Translations under genes and position numbers: made by a program
The notes under the pieces: generated by a model
Seen by the model: only the letters and a program-made list of their open reading frames with translations
What the model was told of the DNA's origin: nothing
Databases searched by the model: none
Assembly (NCBI GenBank): GCA_036927565.1
Contig: JAYESD010000009.1
Span: 155,270,929-155,334,928 of the forward strand
Direction of reading: 5' to 3'
Source: Tuctoria greenei
Lineage: Eukaryota; Streptophyta; Magnoliopsida; Poales; Poaceae
DNA length: 64,000 bases
Shown: one piece after another, positions 33,040-44,849 of the stretch
Layout of the letters: the number at the start of each line of letters is the position of its first letter
Numbering within the stretch: the stretch's first letter is position 1

Positions 33040-35571
33040 GAATGACTAGTATGCAATCTGAATTATGGTGCAATCATGCAATCATCCATCATCAACCATT
33101 GAATGTCCATCATAGGGTGGTTACATTTTTTCACTTAACCCCCCTCCACCACATGGAGGGAGTTAAGTGAAAAAACGCAACCACCCTAGGATAGACATCT
33201 AATGGTTGGGAGTGAATGATTGCATGATTGCACCATAAATCAGATTGCATACTAAACATTCCCAAAATGAGAATGACTAGTATGCAATCTGAATTATGGT
33301 GCAATCATGCAATCATCCATCATCAACTATTGGATGTCCATCATAGGGTGGTTACATTTTTTCACTTAACCCCCCTCCACCACATGGAGGGAGTTAAGTG
33401 AAAAAACGCAACCACCCTAGGATAGACATCCAATGGTTGGGAGTGAATGATTGCATGATTGCACCATAAATCAGATTGCATACTAAACATTCCCAAAATG
33501 GGAATGACTAGTATGCAATCTGAATTATGGTGCATTCATGCAATCATCCATCATCAACCATTGGATGTCCATCATAGGGTGGTTACATTTTTTCACTTAA
33601 CCCCCCTCCAAGACATGGAGGGAGTTAAGTGAAAAAACGCAACCACCCTAGGATAGACATCCAATGGTTGGGAGTGAATGATTGCATGATTGCACCATAA
33701 ATCAGATTGCATACTAAACATTCCCAAAATGGGAATGACTAGTATGCAATCTTAATTATGGTGCAATCATGCAATCATCCATCATCAACCATTGGATGTC
33801 CATCATAGGGTGGTTACGTTTTTTCACTTAACCCCCCTCCACCACATAGAGGGAGTTAAGTAAAAAAACGCAACCACCCTAAGATAGACATCCAATGGTT
33901 GGGAGTGAATGATTGCATGATATCACCATAAATCAGATTGCATACTAAACATTCCCAAAATGGGAATGACTAGTATGCAATCTGAATTATGGTGCAATCA
34001 TGCAATCATCCATCATCAACCATTGGATGTCCATCATAGGGTGGTTACGTTTTTTCACTTAACCCCCCTCCACCACATGGAGAGAGTTAAGTGAAAAAAC
34101 GCAACCACCCTAGGATAGACATCCAATGGTTGGGAGTGAATTATTGCATGATTGCACCATAAATCAGATTGCATACTAAACATTCCCAAAATCGGAATGA
34201 CTAGAATGCAATCTGAATTATGGTGCAATCATGCAATCATCCATCATCAACCATTGGATGTCCATCATAGGGTGGTTACGTTTTTTCACTTAACCCCTCT
34301 CCACCACATGGAGGGAGTTAAGTGAAAAAACACAACCACCCTAGGATAGACATCCAATGGTTGGGAGTGAATGATTGCATGATTGCACCATAAATCAGAT
34401 TGCATACTAAGCATTCCCAAAATGGTAATGACTAGTATGCAATCTGAATTATGGTGCAATCATCCATCATCAACCATTGGATGTCCATCATAGGGTGGTT
34501 ACGTTTTTCCACTTAACCCCCCTCCACCACATGGAGGGAGTTAAGTGAAAAAATATAACCACCCTAGGATAGACATCCAATGGTTGGGAGTGAATGATTG
34601 CACGATTGCACCATAAATCAGATTGCATACTAAACATTCCCAAAATGGGAATGACTAGTATGCAATCTGAATTATGGTGCAATCATGCAATCATCCATCA
34701 TCAACCATTGAATGTCCATCATAGGGTGATTACATTTTTTCACTTAACCCCCCTCCACCACATGGAGGGAGTTAAGTGAAAAAATGCAACCACCCTAGGA
34801 TAGACATCCAATGGTTGGGAGTGAATGATTGCATGATTGCACCATAAATCAGTTTGCATACTAAACATTCCCAAAATGGGAATGACTAGTATGCAATCTG
34901 AATTATGGTGCAATCATGCAATCATCCATCATCAACCATTGGATGTCCATCATAGGGTGGTTATGTTTTTTCACTTAACCCCCCTCCACCACATAGAGAG
35001 AGTTAAGTGAAAAAACGTAACCACCCTAGGATAGACATCTAATGGTTGGGAGTGAATGATTGCATGATTGCACCATAAATTAGATTGCATACTAAACATT
35101 CCCAAAATGGGAATCACTAGTATGCAATCTGAATTATGGTGCAATCATGCAATCATCCATCATCAACCATTAGATGTCCATCATAGGGTGGTTACATTTT
35201 TTCACTTAACCCCCTCCACCACATGGAGGGAGTTAAGTAAAAAAACGCAACCACCTTAGGATAGACATCCAATGGTTGGGAGTGAATGATTGCATGATTG
35301 CACCATAAATCAGATTGCATACTAAACATTCCCAAAATGGGAATGACTAGTATGTAATCTGAATTATAGTGCAATCATGCAATCATCCATCATCAACCAT
35401 TGGATGTCCATCATATGGTGGTTATGTTTTTTCACTTAACCCCCCTCCACCACATGGAGGGGGTTAAGTGAAAAAACGTAACCACCCTAGGATAGACATC
35501 CAATGGTTGGGAATGAATGATTGCATAATTGCACCATAAATCAGATTGCATACTAAACATTCCCAAAATGT
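33040..35571. repeat. Tandem array of 11 foldback (MITE-like) units of 231 bp
   Basis: Units begin GAATGACTAG at 33040, 33271, 33502, 33733, 33964, 34195, 34426, 34649, 34880, 35111 and 35341 and end at 35571. Each unit is a near-perfect inverted repeat with arms of about 100 bp (TATGCAATCTGAATTATGG against its complement) around CCCTCCACCACATGGAGGG. The joints CATTCCCAAAATGGGAATG are also palindromic. One unit is 223 bp through loss of CATGCAAT. No transposase frame. Open frames in it are shadows. Confidence 0.95.
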
Positions 35572-35591
35572 GAATGACTAGTGGGTCAAAG

Positions 35592-35771
35592 TTGGACTTA
35601 ACACTTTGATTCCAATAACAAGTGGATCGTGCTGGCTTCCCTCGAGCCGACGCGAAGAGAGCCCCTTCCCGGCTGCCGCCACCGCCCGCTCCCACCCGTC
35701 GTTTCATTTCTCCCCGCCGTCCTCCGCCGCCGCCGCCGCCGCTGCCGTCATCATCGCTTCAGCTGCTTCCC
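35592..35771 (+). other. Probable 5' leader of a host gene
   Basis: C-rich sequence with GCCGCC runs typical of grass gene leaders, directly before the ATG at 35772. The tandem foldback array ends about 200 bp upstream of that ATG. Confidence 0.4.
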
Positions 35772-35819
35772 ATGGCTTCCGTCGCCGGATCCGCAGTCTC
35801 CTTCGCGAGGCCGGGCAAG
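35772..35819 (+). CDS. Candidate first exon of a plastid-targeted protein gene
   Basis: ATG in a good plant context (CCCATGGCT) opens 16 codons, MASVAGSAVSFARPGK, followed by AAG|GTACAC as a phase-0 splice donor. Ala/Ser-rich, Arg/Lys-containing and without acidic residues, it looks like the start of a chloroplast transit peptide. I cannot name the gene. The frame also stays open past the donor to about 35982, so a longer first exon is possible. Later exons are not visible: CACTA-2 and the chromovirus array follow, so the gene is either broken or has a very long intron. Confidence 0.4.
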
Positions 35820-36381
35820 GTACACTCTGTCGGATCGCCTGTTGTGTCAGTGTCACTGTCTGGTCCGCTTGCGACTCTGAGTAGGGTTCTCCTTTTGGTG
35901 GCGTTCGGTGGCCACCTCATACGATTTCTATGTTTTGTGTTTCCGTACTGCTTCGGCATTGATCGGTCGCGCTGCGACCGTTGATAGTTGTTCCCAGTTG
36001 TGATTGTGACAGCCGCTCCTTTGCCGGGTATTTTCCATAGACTGTTACTGCAGTGGTAGTGGTGTAAAACGTCCTGCAATTTGTACTCCCTCCATTTTAA
36101 ATTACTTGTCACTCTTTTTGAACTAGAGAGTGACAAGTAATTTGGGATGGAAGGATTACAAACTTGAGTATGCCTTGTCATGGAGCGCGTACACTCAGAA
36201 GCTAACTCGGTATCCGTACAATTACAGGTTTATGTTTTTTTTTCGTGTTTGGACTTCAGGGCCAAGTCATTCTAACCACTAGTATAGTACTGTCCCACAC
36301 GGCTGACATATACTATCAAGCTATGGGTATGTCGGTTTCAAATTTAATACACCTTTTATTACCAATCATAGGATGCACTTC
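35820..36381 (+). other. Presumed first intron of the host gene
   Basis: No coding sequence recognised. It holds the Stowaway-like MITE at 36086-36156 and ends at the CACTA-2 insertion. The 113 bases at 45336-45448 would be its continuation. Confidence 0.35.
36086..36156. mobile_element. Stowaway-like MITE
   Basis: Begins CTCCCTCCATTTTAAATTAC and closes with the near-complement ..GTAATTTGGGATGGAAGGA; inner arms ATTACTTGTCACTCT/AGAGTGACAAGTAAT. TA flanks both sides (36084-36085, 36157-36158). At 71 bp it is very short. Confidence 0.8.
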
Positions 36382-36715
36382 CACTACAGGAATCGCGATC
36401 ATTTGTGATGGCCGGATTTATTTGCGACGGCCAGCCGTCGCAAACAGCTTAAATTGCGACGGCCCGCCTCTGGCCGTCGCAAATAACATGTCCGTCGCGA
36501 ATAAGGCCTTATTTGCGACGGCTGTCGGTCTGGCCGTCGCAAATAAGTGCTTATTTGCGACGACCAACCCTAGGGCCGTCGCAATTTACGAAGCCGTCGT
36601 AAATAATGTCTTATTTGCGACGGCCAGTACAAGGCCGTCGCAAATAGGCTTTAATTGCGACGGCCCTAAGGTAAGGCCGTCGCAATTAAGACAGCCATCG
36701 CAAATTAGGTCTAAT
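36382..36715. repeat. Subterminal repeats of CACTA-2, left end
   Basis: About a dozen TTGCGACGGCC motifs and complements, often as TTATTTGCGACGGCC..GGCCGTCGCAAATAA. Presumed binding sites for the element's own second protein. Confidence 0.9.
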
Positions 36716-37140
36716 ATTGGGACCCTCCGGCCTCGACTCTTCATTTACCATTCCCTCCACCGCCGCCGCCTGCCGCGCCCCCGTCGCCTTGCGGCGCCCC
36801 CGCCGTGCCCCCGGCTCCGCCGCCGACCCGCCGCGCCCCCGCCGCCCTCGACCCCGCCGCGCCCCCGCCGCCCCCGACCCCGCCGCTCCTGCGGCCCCGC
36901 CGCCGGCCCGCCTCCGCGCCACGACTCCGCGCCTCCGTGCGCCTCCGCCCCTGCACCGCCGCCCCCGACCCCGCCGCCCCTGCACCGCCCCTGCGCTGCC
37001 CGTGCGCCGCCCCCGACCCCGCCGCCCCTGCGCCGCCGCTGCCGGCCCGCCCCCGGCCCCTGCGCCCCCGCCGCCGGCTCGCCCCCAGACCCGCCGCCCC
37101 TGCGCCACCGCCGCCAGCAGGTAAGCCCCGGCCCCGCCCC
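36716..37140 (+). other. GC-rich exon-like island with splice donor, CACTA-2
   Basis: Runs of GCCCCCGCCGCC with long but meaningless Pro/Arg/Ala frames, ending CAGCAG|GTAAGC at about 37120. It corresponds to 26506-26910 in CACTA-1. Probably a noncoding first exon; a promoter lying in the subterminal repeats is inferred from En/Spm. Confidence 0.45.
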
Positions 37141-37199
37141 TGCATTATTGTAGAAATTCAGTCAAGTGTTGTGTCATTTTTGAACATGGTGACCTCATG

Positions 37200-37640
37200 G
37201 AAGAAATCATAGTGGTTATGTTTAGGTTTATTGAAGTAAATTGCTCTCATTTGAATTATGGTTATGTTTAGGTTTATTGAATTGCTCTCACTTGAATTAT
37301 GGTTATGTTTAGGTTTATTGAATTGCTCTCATTTGAATTGAATTGCTCTCATTTGAATTATGGTTATGTTTAGGTTTATTGAATTGCTCTCATTTGAATT
37401 ATGGTTATGTTTAGGTTTACTGAATTGCTCTCATTTGAATTGAATTGCTCTCATTTGAATTGAATTGCTCTCATTTGAATTGCTCTCATTTGAATTGAAT
37501 CGCTTATGTTAGAATGAGTTGATAAATTAATGAATTACAATGGATAATTGTTATATTTAGGTTTATTTGAATTGCTTAGTTTTTTGAATTATGCTTAGGT
37601 TTATTTGAAGGGTCGTTGAATTGCTTAATTTTGATTGCTT
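37200..37640. repeat. Minisatellite in presumed first intron of CACTA-2
   Basis: Repeats of TTGAATTGCTCTCATTTGAA and TTATGGTTATGTTTAGGTTTA in variable order and length. CACTA-1 has shorter related repeats. Confidence 0.8.
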
Positions 37641-37974
37641 GAGTGTTCAAGTACTATATATACATAAATGGGTTTCGAACCAGCTTGACAAGGCCCGACA
37701 AGGCCCATTTAGTGGTAAGGTAAAGTATGCGTGTAGACGGGCACGAAGGCGAACGACGACGGTGAGGATGGCAAGCACCTGCGCGTGGATGGCGTACTCC
37801 GACGAAGTGGTTTCATCTCTGATCTACGGCAGCTAACCCTAAAGCCATCGTGGAATTGTCATCTAAGACCAACTTTCCTCTCACTCTTTCTCTAGTTTTT
37901 TCCTCTCTCTTAAATGGCCTGAAAATGAAAATGAGCAACATAACCTATAGCAATGTATTACCCGTTTCGGATCG

Positions 37975-38009
37975 GCACGTCTCACATGCCATTGGCATGT
38001 GAGACGTGC
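37975..38009. repeat. 35-bp perfect palindrome upstream of CACTA-2 transposase
   Basis: Arms GCACGTCTCACATGCCA around a single T; identical arms to 25808-25842. Confidence 0.9.
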
Positions 38010-38044
38010 AGGTTCGGAATTGTCCCTTTTTGGACAGCCTCGGA

Positions 38045-38240
38045 GTGACCGAGGGGGCGTGGCTTGTGACGAGACGTGGGTCCGGATTTGGATGAGATTT
38101 CGGTGGCGTAACCCTGTTGTTCTCTGCTGCACCATTTTCGGGCATGCAGTGGAGAACAGTGGGGTTATGCTGCCTAAATTTCGTTCGAATCCGGATCATG
38201 CGTCTCGTCATGAGCACGCTCCGCTCGGTCACTCTTGGGT
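38045..38240. repeat. Long imperfect foldback upstream of CACTA-2 transposase
   Basis: Arms of about 88 bp starting GTGACCGAG on each strand, meeting near 38132-38150. Counterpart of 25585-25775. Confidence 0.8.
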
Positions 38241-38335
38241 GGGTTTAGGATCTATCTGCCTAGGTTCCAGGGCCGTGACATAACACAACAATACATTAAC
38301 GACAATTTCTTTCGCGTTAAACTGTGGAGTCAAAC

Positions 38336-41300
38336 ATGGGTGAAGACCGCAGTTGGATGTATACTGGCTGGAAGAGCAGAACTGGTGGTCACTCCGATGA
38401 GTGGTTTATCAAGTTAGATCAATTTTTGGATCGAGCATTTTCGTTGTCAACGGAAGATATGGTGCGGTGCCCATGTACAAAATGTCGGAACACCAAGTTT
38501 TTGAGAAGATTGGAGCTTTCGTTTCACTTATGTCGAAACGGTTTCACTCCACATTATGAAGTGTGGACCTTTCACGGCGAGACTAATTCTCGAGTCATAG
38601 CCGAAGTGGATGAGGATGATGATATAACATAGGTTGATAGGATGGATGAGATGCTAGAAGCTCTTGAAGCGGAGGATCCTCTTACAAATGAGGCAGAGAA
38701 GTTCTTCGAGGAGCTGAAGAAATCACAAGAGCCGTTGCATGAACACACTGCTCTAACCGTACTTGCTTTCTTGACCAGATTTATGGCAATTAAGTCCAAG
38801 TACTTTTTTTCCATCAACTGCTACAATGATCTCATGAAATTGATCTGCGATATCCTTCCACAACCTCACAAAGCACCACCAGATATGTATCAGTCAAAGA
38901 TCAAGATATCTGGTCTCGGTATGAAGTATGAAAAAATCGATGTGTGCCCAGACAATAGCATGCTATTCTGGAAAGAGCACGCCGATGAGAAGATGTGCTT
39001 GAAATGTGGTAAATCGAGGTATGTCGAAGTTGTTAATGACGATGGCGATAATGTGATGACAGATATCGCACATAAGCAGCTTCGTTACTTGCCTGTGACA
39101 CCTCGGTTGAAGCAGATGTTTCTTTCAAAAAGAACCACAAGACACATGAGATGGCACAAAGAAGGTAAATGTGAGAACAAAGAATTCTTGACGCATCCGT
39201 CTGACGGTGATGCATGGAAGGCGCTAGACCGTTTCGATCCAGACTTTTCTCGTGATGCGAGGAATGTTCGCATCGGATTAGCGACAGACGAATTCTCACC
39301 GTTCAGTACGATTGCCACGCCATACTCATGTTGGCCTGTCTTTATCATTCCGTACAATCTACCACCTGCTTTATGTACGAAGAACGAGTTCATGTTTCTC
39401 AGCCTCATTGTACCTGGACCTGATCATCCCGGGTCACGTCTCAACGTGATGTTAAAACTGCTGATCGAAGAATTGAAAGTCTTGTGGACAGGAGTCGAAG
39501 CGTACGACAGTTACAAGAAGCAGAAATTCAACCTTCGAGCTGCTTATTTGTGGTCCATCCATGATTTGCCGGCATACGGCATGTTTTCCGGATGGAGCAC
39601 TCACGGTCGTCTGACGTGTCCAATATGTGCTTTAGACACGGATTGCTTTTGACTAACTCATGGAGGCAAAATATCTTACTTCGATTGTTACAGACGTTGG
39701 CTGCCCTCGAATCATATATTTAGGCAGCAGAGGCATGTCTTTCGAAAGAACACTGTTGTCACTAAAGGACCACCGAAGCGTCTCAACGGGTCAGAAATTT
39801 CTGATATGTTGGACAAACTGGTGCCTGATGAAGGTCGTCCTGGATATTTTGTAGGTTATGGAGAGGAACACAATTGGACTCACATATGTGGACTTTGGGA
39901 GCTACCATATGTGAAGTCGTTGATTCTAATGCACAACATTGATGTCATGCATCAGGAGCGTAATATGAGCGAAAGTATCATAAGCACTTGCATGGATATG
40001 CCTGGCAAAACGAAAGACAATTATAAAGCTAGACTAGATTTGGCAGACATTTGTCACTGTCCAACTCTTGAAATATCTGAAAGTGGTGGAAAGCCACGTG
40101 CTTCTTTCTGTCTTCGATCGAAAGAAAAGAAAGAAGGTTATGAAATGGATGAAAACTTTGAAATTCCCAGATGGTTATGCAGCTAGCCTGAAACGAGCCA
40201 TAAATGTTAACACAGGAAACCTCACTGGGTTGAAGAGTCATGATTATCACATTATAATGGAAAGACTCCTACCTGTTATGTTCCGAGGCTATCTAGATGA
40301 TGCGGTGTGGAAGGTTTTAGCCGAGCTCAGCTATTTCTATAGACAGCTTTGTGCTAAAGAAATCAAGATCGGGATGATGGATAAGTTAGAGAAGGAGATA
40401 CCCATACTTTTATGTAAGATGGAAAAAAATTTTCCATCGGGTTTCTTCAATCCAATGCAACATTTGCTTATCCATCTTCCATTCGAAGCTAAAGTTGGTG
40501 GTCCTGTGCAATATAGGTGGATGTATCACATTGAAAGAGCACTACAGTATCTGAAACTAATGGTTGGCAACAGGGCAAGGGTGGAAGGGTGCATCGCTGA
40601 AGCATATGCTCTTAAGGAAGTAGGATACTTTTCAAGTGTCTACTTTGCGGAAGAAAACAATATCAATACTTCGGCGATGCGGTACAATGTGGACGAAATA
40701 CCCCCTCTAAGCGACCTTTCCATTTTTCAAACGAGAGGCACCACCGTTGGTAGCTACACGACCTACGTGCTATCCGAACAGGAAAGGACTATTGCTTTAC
40801 TCTACATGTACGCAAATATAGAAGGTATGCAGGAATACTTCGAGTAAGTGTTTCTCCTACGTTTATGCTAATCGACATATTTTGCTACACATGTACTCTA
40901 AAAGATGTTTTTTCATGTTCAGCGAGTTCCACAGACAATATTGGCCACATAGGCATCAACCTACGGCCAAACAAGTAGAAGCGATGCGAAAGGAAGGAAT
41001 AAATGGGGGCAGAGTTTTCTATCTTGGTTTCGAGAATATGTAATATTCTCTCATCTTCTATGTATTATAAATTACTATTATTAAAGAAGTATTATGTAAT
41101 ATTCTCTCGTCTTTTATAACAGTGTCGGACTCACAATGTCCATGAAGATTTGCGGAAGCTATCTTATGGATTGGTGAATGTTAGAAGCTATGGTCGATAT
41201 GACGTAAATGGCTTCCGATATGGTCGATATGACGTAAATGGCTTCCGATTCCGTACAACTCATTTTGAAGCTCATCGTCCTCTCGCGGCAACATCAAATT

Positions 41301-41875
41301 CTGGTGTTGTGACGAGAGCAATGGACACTCAAGGGAATTTAACCGATTATTATGGTATCATTAACAAAATCCTTGAATTTACTTTTACTGGAAATAAGAC
41401 CCTTCGAGTTGTCTTCTTTGACTGTGACTGGTTTGATCGTACTCATGGAACTCGAGAAAACCAATTTGGAATGGTGGAAGTGAAACATAAAGACCGACTA
41501 CAAGGTTACGATACATTTGTTCTTGCGCATCAAGTTGAACAAGTGTATTATCTACCTTATCCATGCACGAAGCTCAGTGCTTGGTGGGTGGTATATAAGG
41601 TGAATCCTCGTGAGCGGCTATATACTCCTGGGGATGATGGTTACCATGATAGCGAAGACGTTGAAGAAGTGTACCAAGAAGAAGAGTTGCTAGACACTTT
41701 TATCGTCGAGCTTGGTGCAGGACTCGATCAATTAGTTGGAGATGTTGAAGATGTTGAAGATGTAGAGGCAGATGATACGCGAAAACGAAAATTAGAACAA
41801 GCCACGATGGAAGATCGTTGGCCTGGTTTAAGGAGTAGGGCACAGGCACATGACATTGATGTTGATGAATTTTGA
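38336..41875 (+). pseudogene. CACTA-2 transposase (Transposase_21 type)
   Basis: TNP2-like transposase that would cut and rejoin CACTA ends in the nucleus. ATG 38336 gives MGEDRSWMYTGW; transposase-associated domain to about residue 80 (CTKCRNTKF..HLCRNGFTPHYE); acidic linker; catalytic Transposase_21-type region 38700-40060 (FLTRFMAIKSK, MRWHKEGK, GDAWKALDRFDPDF, HNIDVMHQERN); DUF4218-like 40200-40847 (GFFNPMQHLLIHLPFEAKVGG); short exon about 40923-41038 (HRHQPTAKQVE); DUF4216-like last exon from 41122. Likely introns follow TTCGA|GTAAGT at 40846 and GAATAT|GTAATA near 41039. Lesions: TAG 38630-38632, TGA 39650-39652, a frameshift near 40080. The motif YGRYDVNGFR is duplicated in tandem (30 bp, about 41189-41248). 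Confidence 0.9.
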
Positions 41876-41965
41876 AAGTGACTACAAGTAATGTTTTCTT
41901 GAAGATAGTAACATGAATTTTGTATATTTTATTTGCATATTTACTAATTATCTAATTACAACAGG

Positions 41966-44700
41966 ATGGCATCAAAGAAGGGTAAGAAGGTGCCGCCGAT
42001 GAGGGGGTTCTACCCCTCTAGACCTGAGGACGCTTTCGTTGGTGCCTCGTCGACTGGCAGCAGCCGCTCTCAGCTGTTGGGGCACGTTCAGACCAGCTCT
42101 AGAGCTTCGTCACAGGTAAATGTCACTTGTTTTTGACAAATTCTTTAAATTCAAATTCACATTAAACTTACTTATGAATCATTTGAATGTTGTAGTCCTC
42201 ACCGGCTGACTCAGAGGTTGCGGCGCCTTCGGTGAGCCAGCCCTCGGCGAGGCAGCCCTCGGCCAGCCAGCCCCCGACTGGCGATGAGTTTGTTCCTGAG
42301 GCCTTTGACTCGGCTGGTAAGGAGCCGTCTGGGTCACCTGACGTGGCGCCCCAGCAGACGCGAAGGACGAGGAGGACTCACTTTGTTAGTCCTCCCGCGG
42401 TCCCTTCACAGAGTTCACAGAGGATCGTGATTCGTCCAGTCGGATAAAGGTAATAAAAATTATCGTGTTCAATTTTATTTTCTTTTGATTACTTAAATAA
42501 TGAATGAATAAATATCTTACAGGGCTTGGGACGACACGTCTTTCACCGGTGAGAGACACCACAGACCGGTGAACGGTGTCCTCGGGTCCATAGTGCGTTT
42601 GCACTATCCCGGGGTCATCGACAGGGTGCCTGCTCTTTCGTGGGAGGACTACGCACGCGTCCATCACCAGGAGCACGGCAACCTTCAGGAGGCCGTATGG
42701 GCCGATTTTATGGTAAGTATGTTAAAAAAGTTTCTAAGTTTCAACTCTTAAACTCTTTTAGTGAACATCTCTTCAATATATTCTTTATCACAGGCAAGAT
42801 ATACTTTAGAGGACCTGAACGACCGTCGCCAGTTTCAGGATGCGAGACGAGTGTTTCACTACAATGCTGCCAAGGCGCTTCGACAAGCTTTGTCGAACGC
42901 CCGTGTTCAAATTATTAATGAGCACTTGAAGGCGAACCAGCAGCACGTGCTACACTTCCGGCAAGAGAGCGAGAGGCACCTGACGGAGGAGGAGTACGCG
43001 TAGGTACGTGGAGTGTAGTAAGTTTTTTTTTGATAATTTCCTCGATGGTACTTTTAACGACTTCCATCTATGTGCAGGGCCATGTGAGCTGGTTGCAGGG
43101 TCGGACCGATGCATTTCGGGCCCTTTGTCGCTACTGGGCTAGCGACGAGTTTAAAGCTAAGTCTGAGAAGGCTCGAGACTGCAGAGGGGTGGAGGGGAAG
43201 AGCAGGCACGGGCAAGATAACCACTTGCGTTTAGCTAAATGCATGGTAAGTGTGTCTAACTTATGTTTATATATTAATAATATATTGTTCGTACTAACAT
43301 GTATTGATAGGAGCGCGAGACGGGGGTGGCGCCCACCCCTGCTGAGGTCTGGAAGAGAGGTCACAGGGACCCTTCTCAGCCGACGGGGTGCAGTCAGGCT
43401 GCAGCCGAGCGGTTGGTAAGTTTAGAAATCATTCATATTAAATATAACTATATAGATTGTCGAACTTACACGGTTTTCTTATTTTGCAGGCTAAGTACGG
43501 GAAGGAGGCTACGAAGATACACGATGAGGATTTCGATTGGGAACGTCAACCGATCGATCCTCAAGCCGCGTATGCAACCGGTGGTGGAAAAGCACACAGA
43601 AGGTGAGTTTACAAGTCATTTTATCGTTTTCAATTCAAAGTATTCAAGATATTTCAATTTCATATTACTGACTCTCTTTTTTATAGGCTCGTCATATTCG
43701 ACGGAGTTGTCGACTCGAGGGCGGGGAGACCTGCGAGAGGCAGCTCCATGCAGGCTTCGGGCAAGGGAGGTCACCGCGTATCGCAGAGGGACATTGAGAT
43801 GCAGTCCCTCCGAGGAGCTGTAGAAGAAAACAAAAGGCGACATGAGGAGAAAAGGAGGGAGGCGGAATGCCAAAGGATCGCGATGGAGGCCACGATCCAA
43901 ACCCAGACAGCAATGTTGGCGCAGATGCAGGAAGCAATGGAGGTAACAAAATAAAAACTAAAATTCTCATTAATTCAGCGTAAATGACTTACTAATAGGT
44001 AGTATTTAATGTTTGCAATGACAGGCCATCGCTCGGGCGCAAGGTCTGGGAATCCAGCTACCGGTACTACCACCAGTCCTTCCAGACGATCCTTCTTCAG
44101 CGGGTCAGGTAAGTTTCTATGTAATCCTTCTTCTCCAGCGTAATAAGATTGAGATAGATGAAAGAGAGAGATAGTTAGATAGAAGAAAATGATTGAGATA
44201 GAAGAAAGATAGAGATAGAAGAAAGGGAGACAGAAGAAAGAGTGAACAATAGATAGAGTAGGATGGGAATGAAGAGAGATAGTAAGATGTAGATGGAGAT
44301 AGAGAGAGGGGAAGATAGAGGGAGGGAGATGTAGATGGAGATAGAGGGAGGAAGATAGAGGGAAAAGGATAGCAATAGAGAGATAGAGTGAGAAAGAAAG
44401 ATAGAGTGAGAGACAAAGAGAGAAATGAAAAGAGAGGAAGAGAGACGAAGAGAGAAATGAAAAGAGAGGAAGAGAGGGGGATTTAGATGAAGATAGAGGG
44501 AGAGGAAGGGAGGGAGAGAGATGTTGATGCATTTATATTCTAACTCTAAGTTTCATTAATTGCAGGGATCTGCGATGGCTGCACAAACGCCGTCGCTGTC
44601 GCTACCGCCGCCTGGAATGAGGCGCGATGACGACTTCGACTTCGGAGGTGGCTCCGGAGGTGGCTACGGAGGTGGATACGGAGGTCAGACCGGCGAGTGA
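41966..44700 (+). pseudogene. CACTA-2 second gene (Transposase_24 type), ten exons
   Basis: Starts ATG 41966 (MASKKGKKVPPMRGFYPSRP), 91 bp after the transposase stop. Exons read from GT..AG signals: 41966-42115, 42196-, 42523-42712, 42794-43003, 43078-43245, 43311-43415, 43490-43602, 43687-43942, 44025-44108, 44566-44700. Exon 3 holds the family block GVLGSIVRLHYPGVIDRVPALSWEDY; exon 4 RRVFHYNAAKALRQAL; exon 5 WLQGRTDAFRALCRYWAS; exon 8 a coiled coil (RGAVEENKRRHEEKRREAE); the last exon a Gly-rich tail (GGGSGGGYGGGYGG). Stops TAA 42445-42447 and TAG 43001-43003 replace sense codons of CACTA-1. DNA-binding at subterminal repeats is inferred from En/Spm TNPA-type proteins. Confidence 0.85.
44155..44525. 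repeat. Purine-rich GA/GATA simple sequence
   Basis: Long run of GAGA, GATAGA and GAAAGA units on the plus strand, inside the last intron of the CACTA-2 second gene. The antisense Ser/Leu-rich frame is an artefact. Confidence 0.9.
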
Positions 44701-44845
44701 GCCCATGTTTAGTTTGTTGATATTGATGCGATGTTTGTACGATGTGTTTTGAAACTATTGTGATGTGATGTGTTCTGTGAATATTGTCTGTTCTGTGAAT
44801 CTGGCCATCGAGCCGGTTAGTGTTTTCTGTTTTTTTTTTAAATAA
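44701..44845. other. 3' flank of CACTA-2 genes
   Basis: T- and G-rich sequence with AATAAA at about 44842-44847, a likely polyadenylation signal just before the subterminal repeats. Confidence 0.45.
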
Positions 44846-44849
44846 AAAA

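Larger units (their letters stand above)
37641..38335 (+). promoter_or_regulatory. Upstream region of CACTA-2 transposase
   Basis: Conserved with CACTA-1. TATATATAC at about 37655-37663 is the best TATA candidate; the palindrome at 37975-38009 and the foldback at about 38045-38240 follow before the ATG at 38336. If the TATA box is used, both structures lie in the 5' leader of the mRNA. Confidence 0.6.

Noticed and set aside
33040..35571. CRISPR-like or satellite array
   Set aside because: Units of 231 bp are foldbacks without spacers, in a plant genome; a tandem MITE array explains them better.
36245..37153. 302-codon Pro/Ala/Arg-rich open frame at the CACTA-2 left end
   Set aside because: It runs through subterminal repeats and a CCG-rich island, and CACTA-1 has no matching protein.
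43975..44532. Antisense Ser/Leu-rich frame
   Set aside because: Complement of a GA-rich simple repeat inside an intron.
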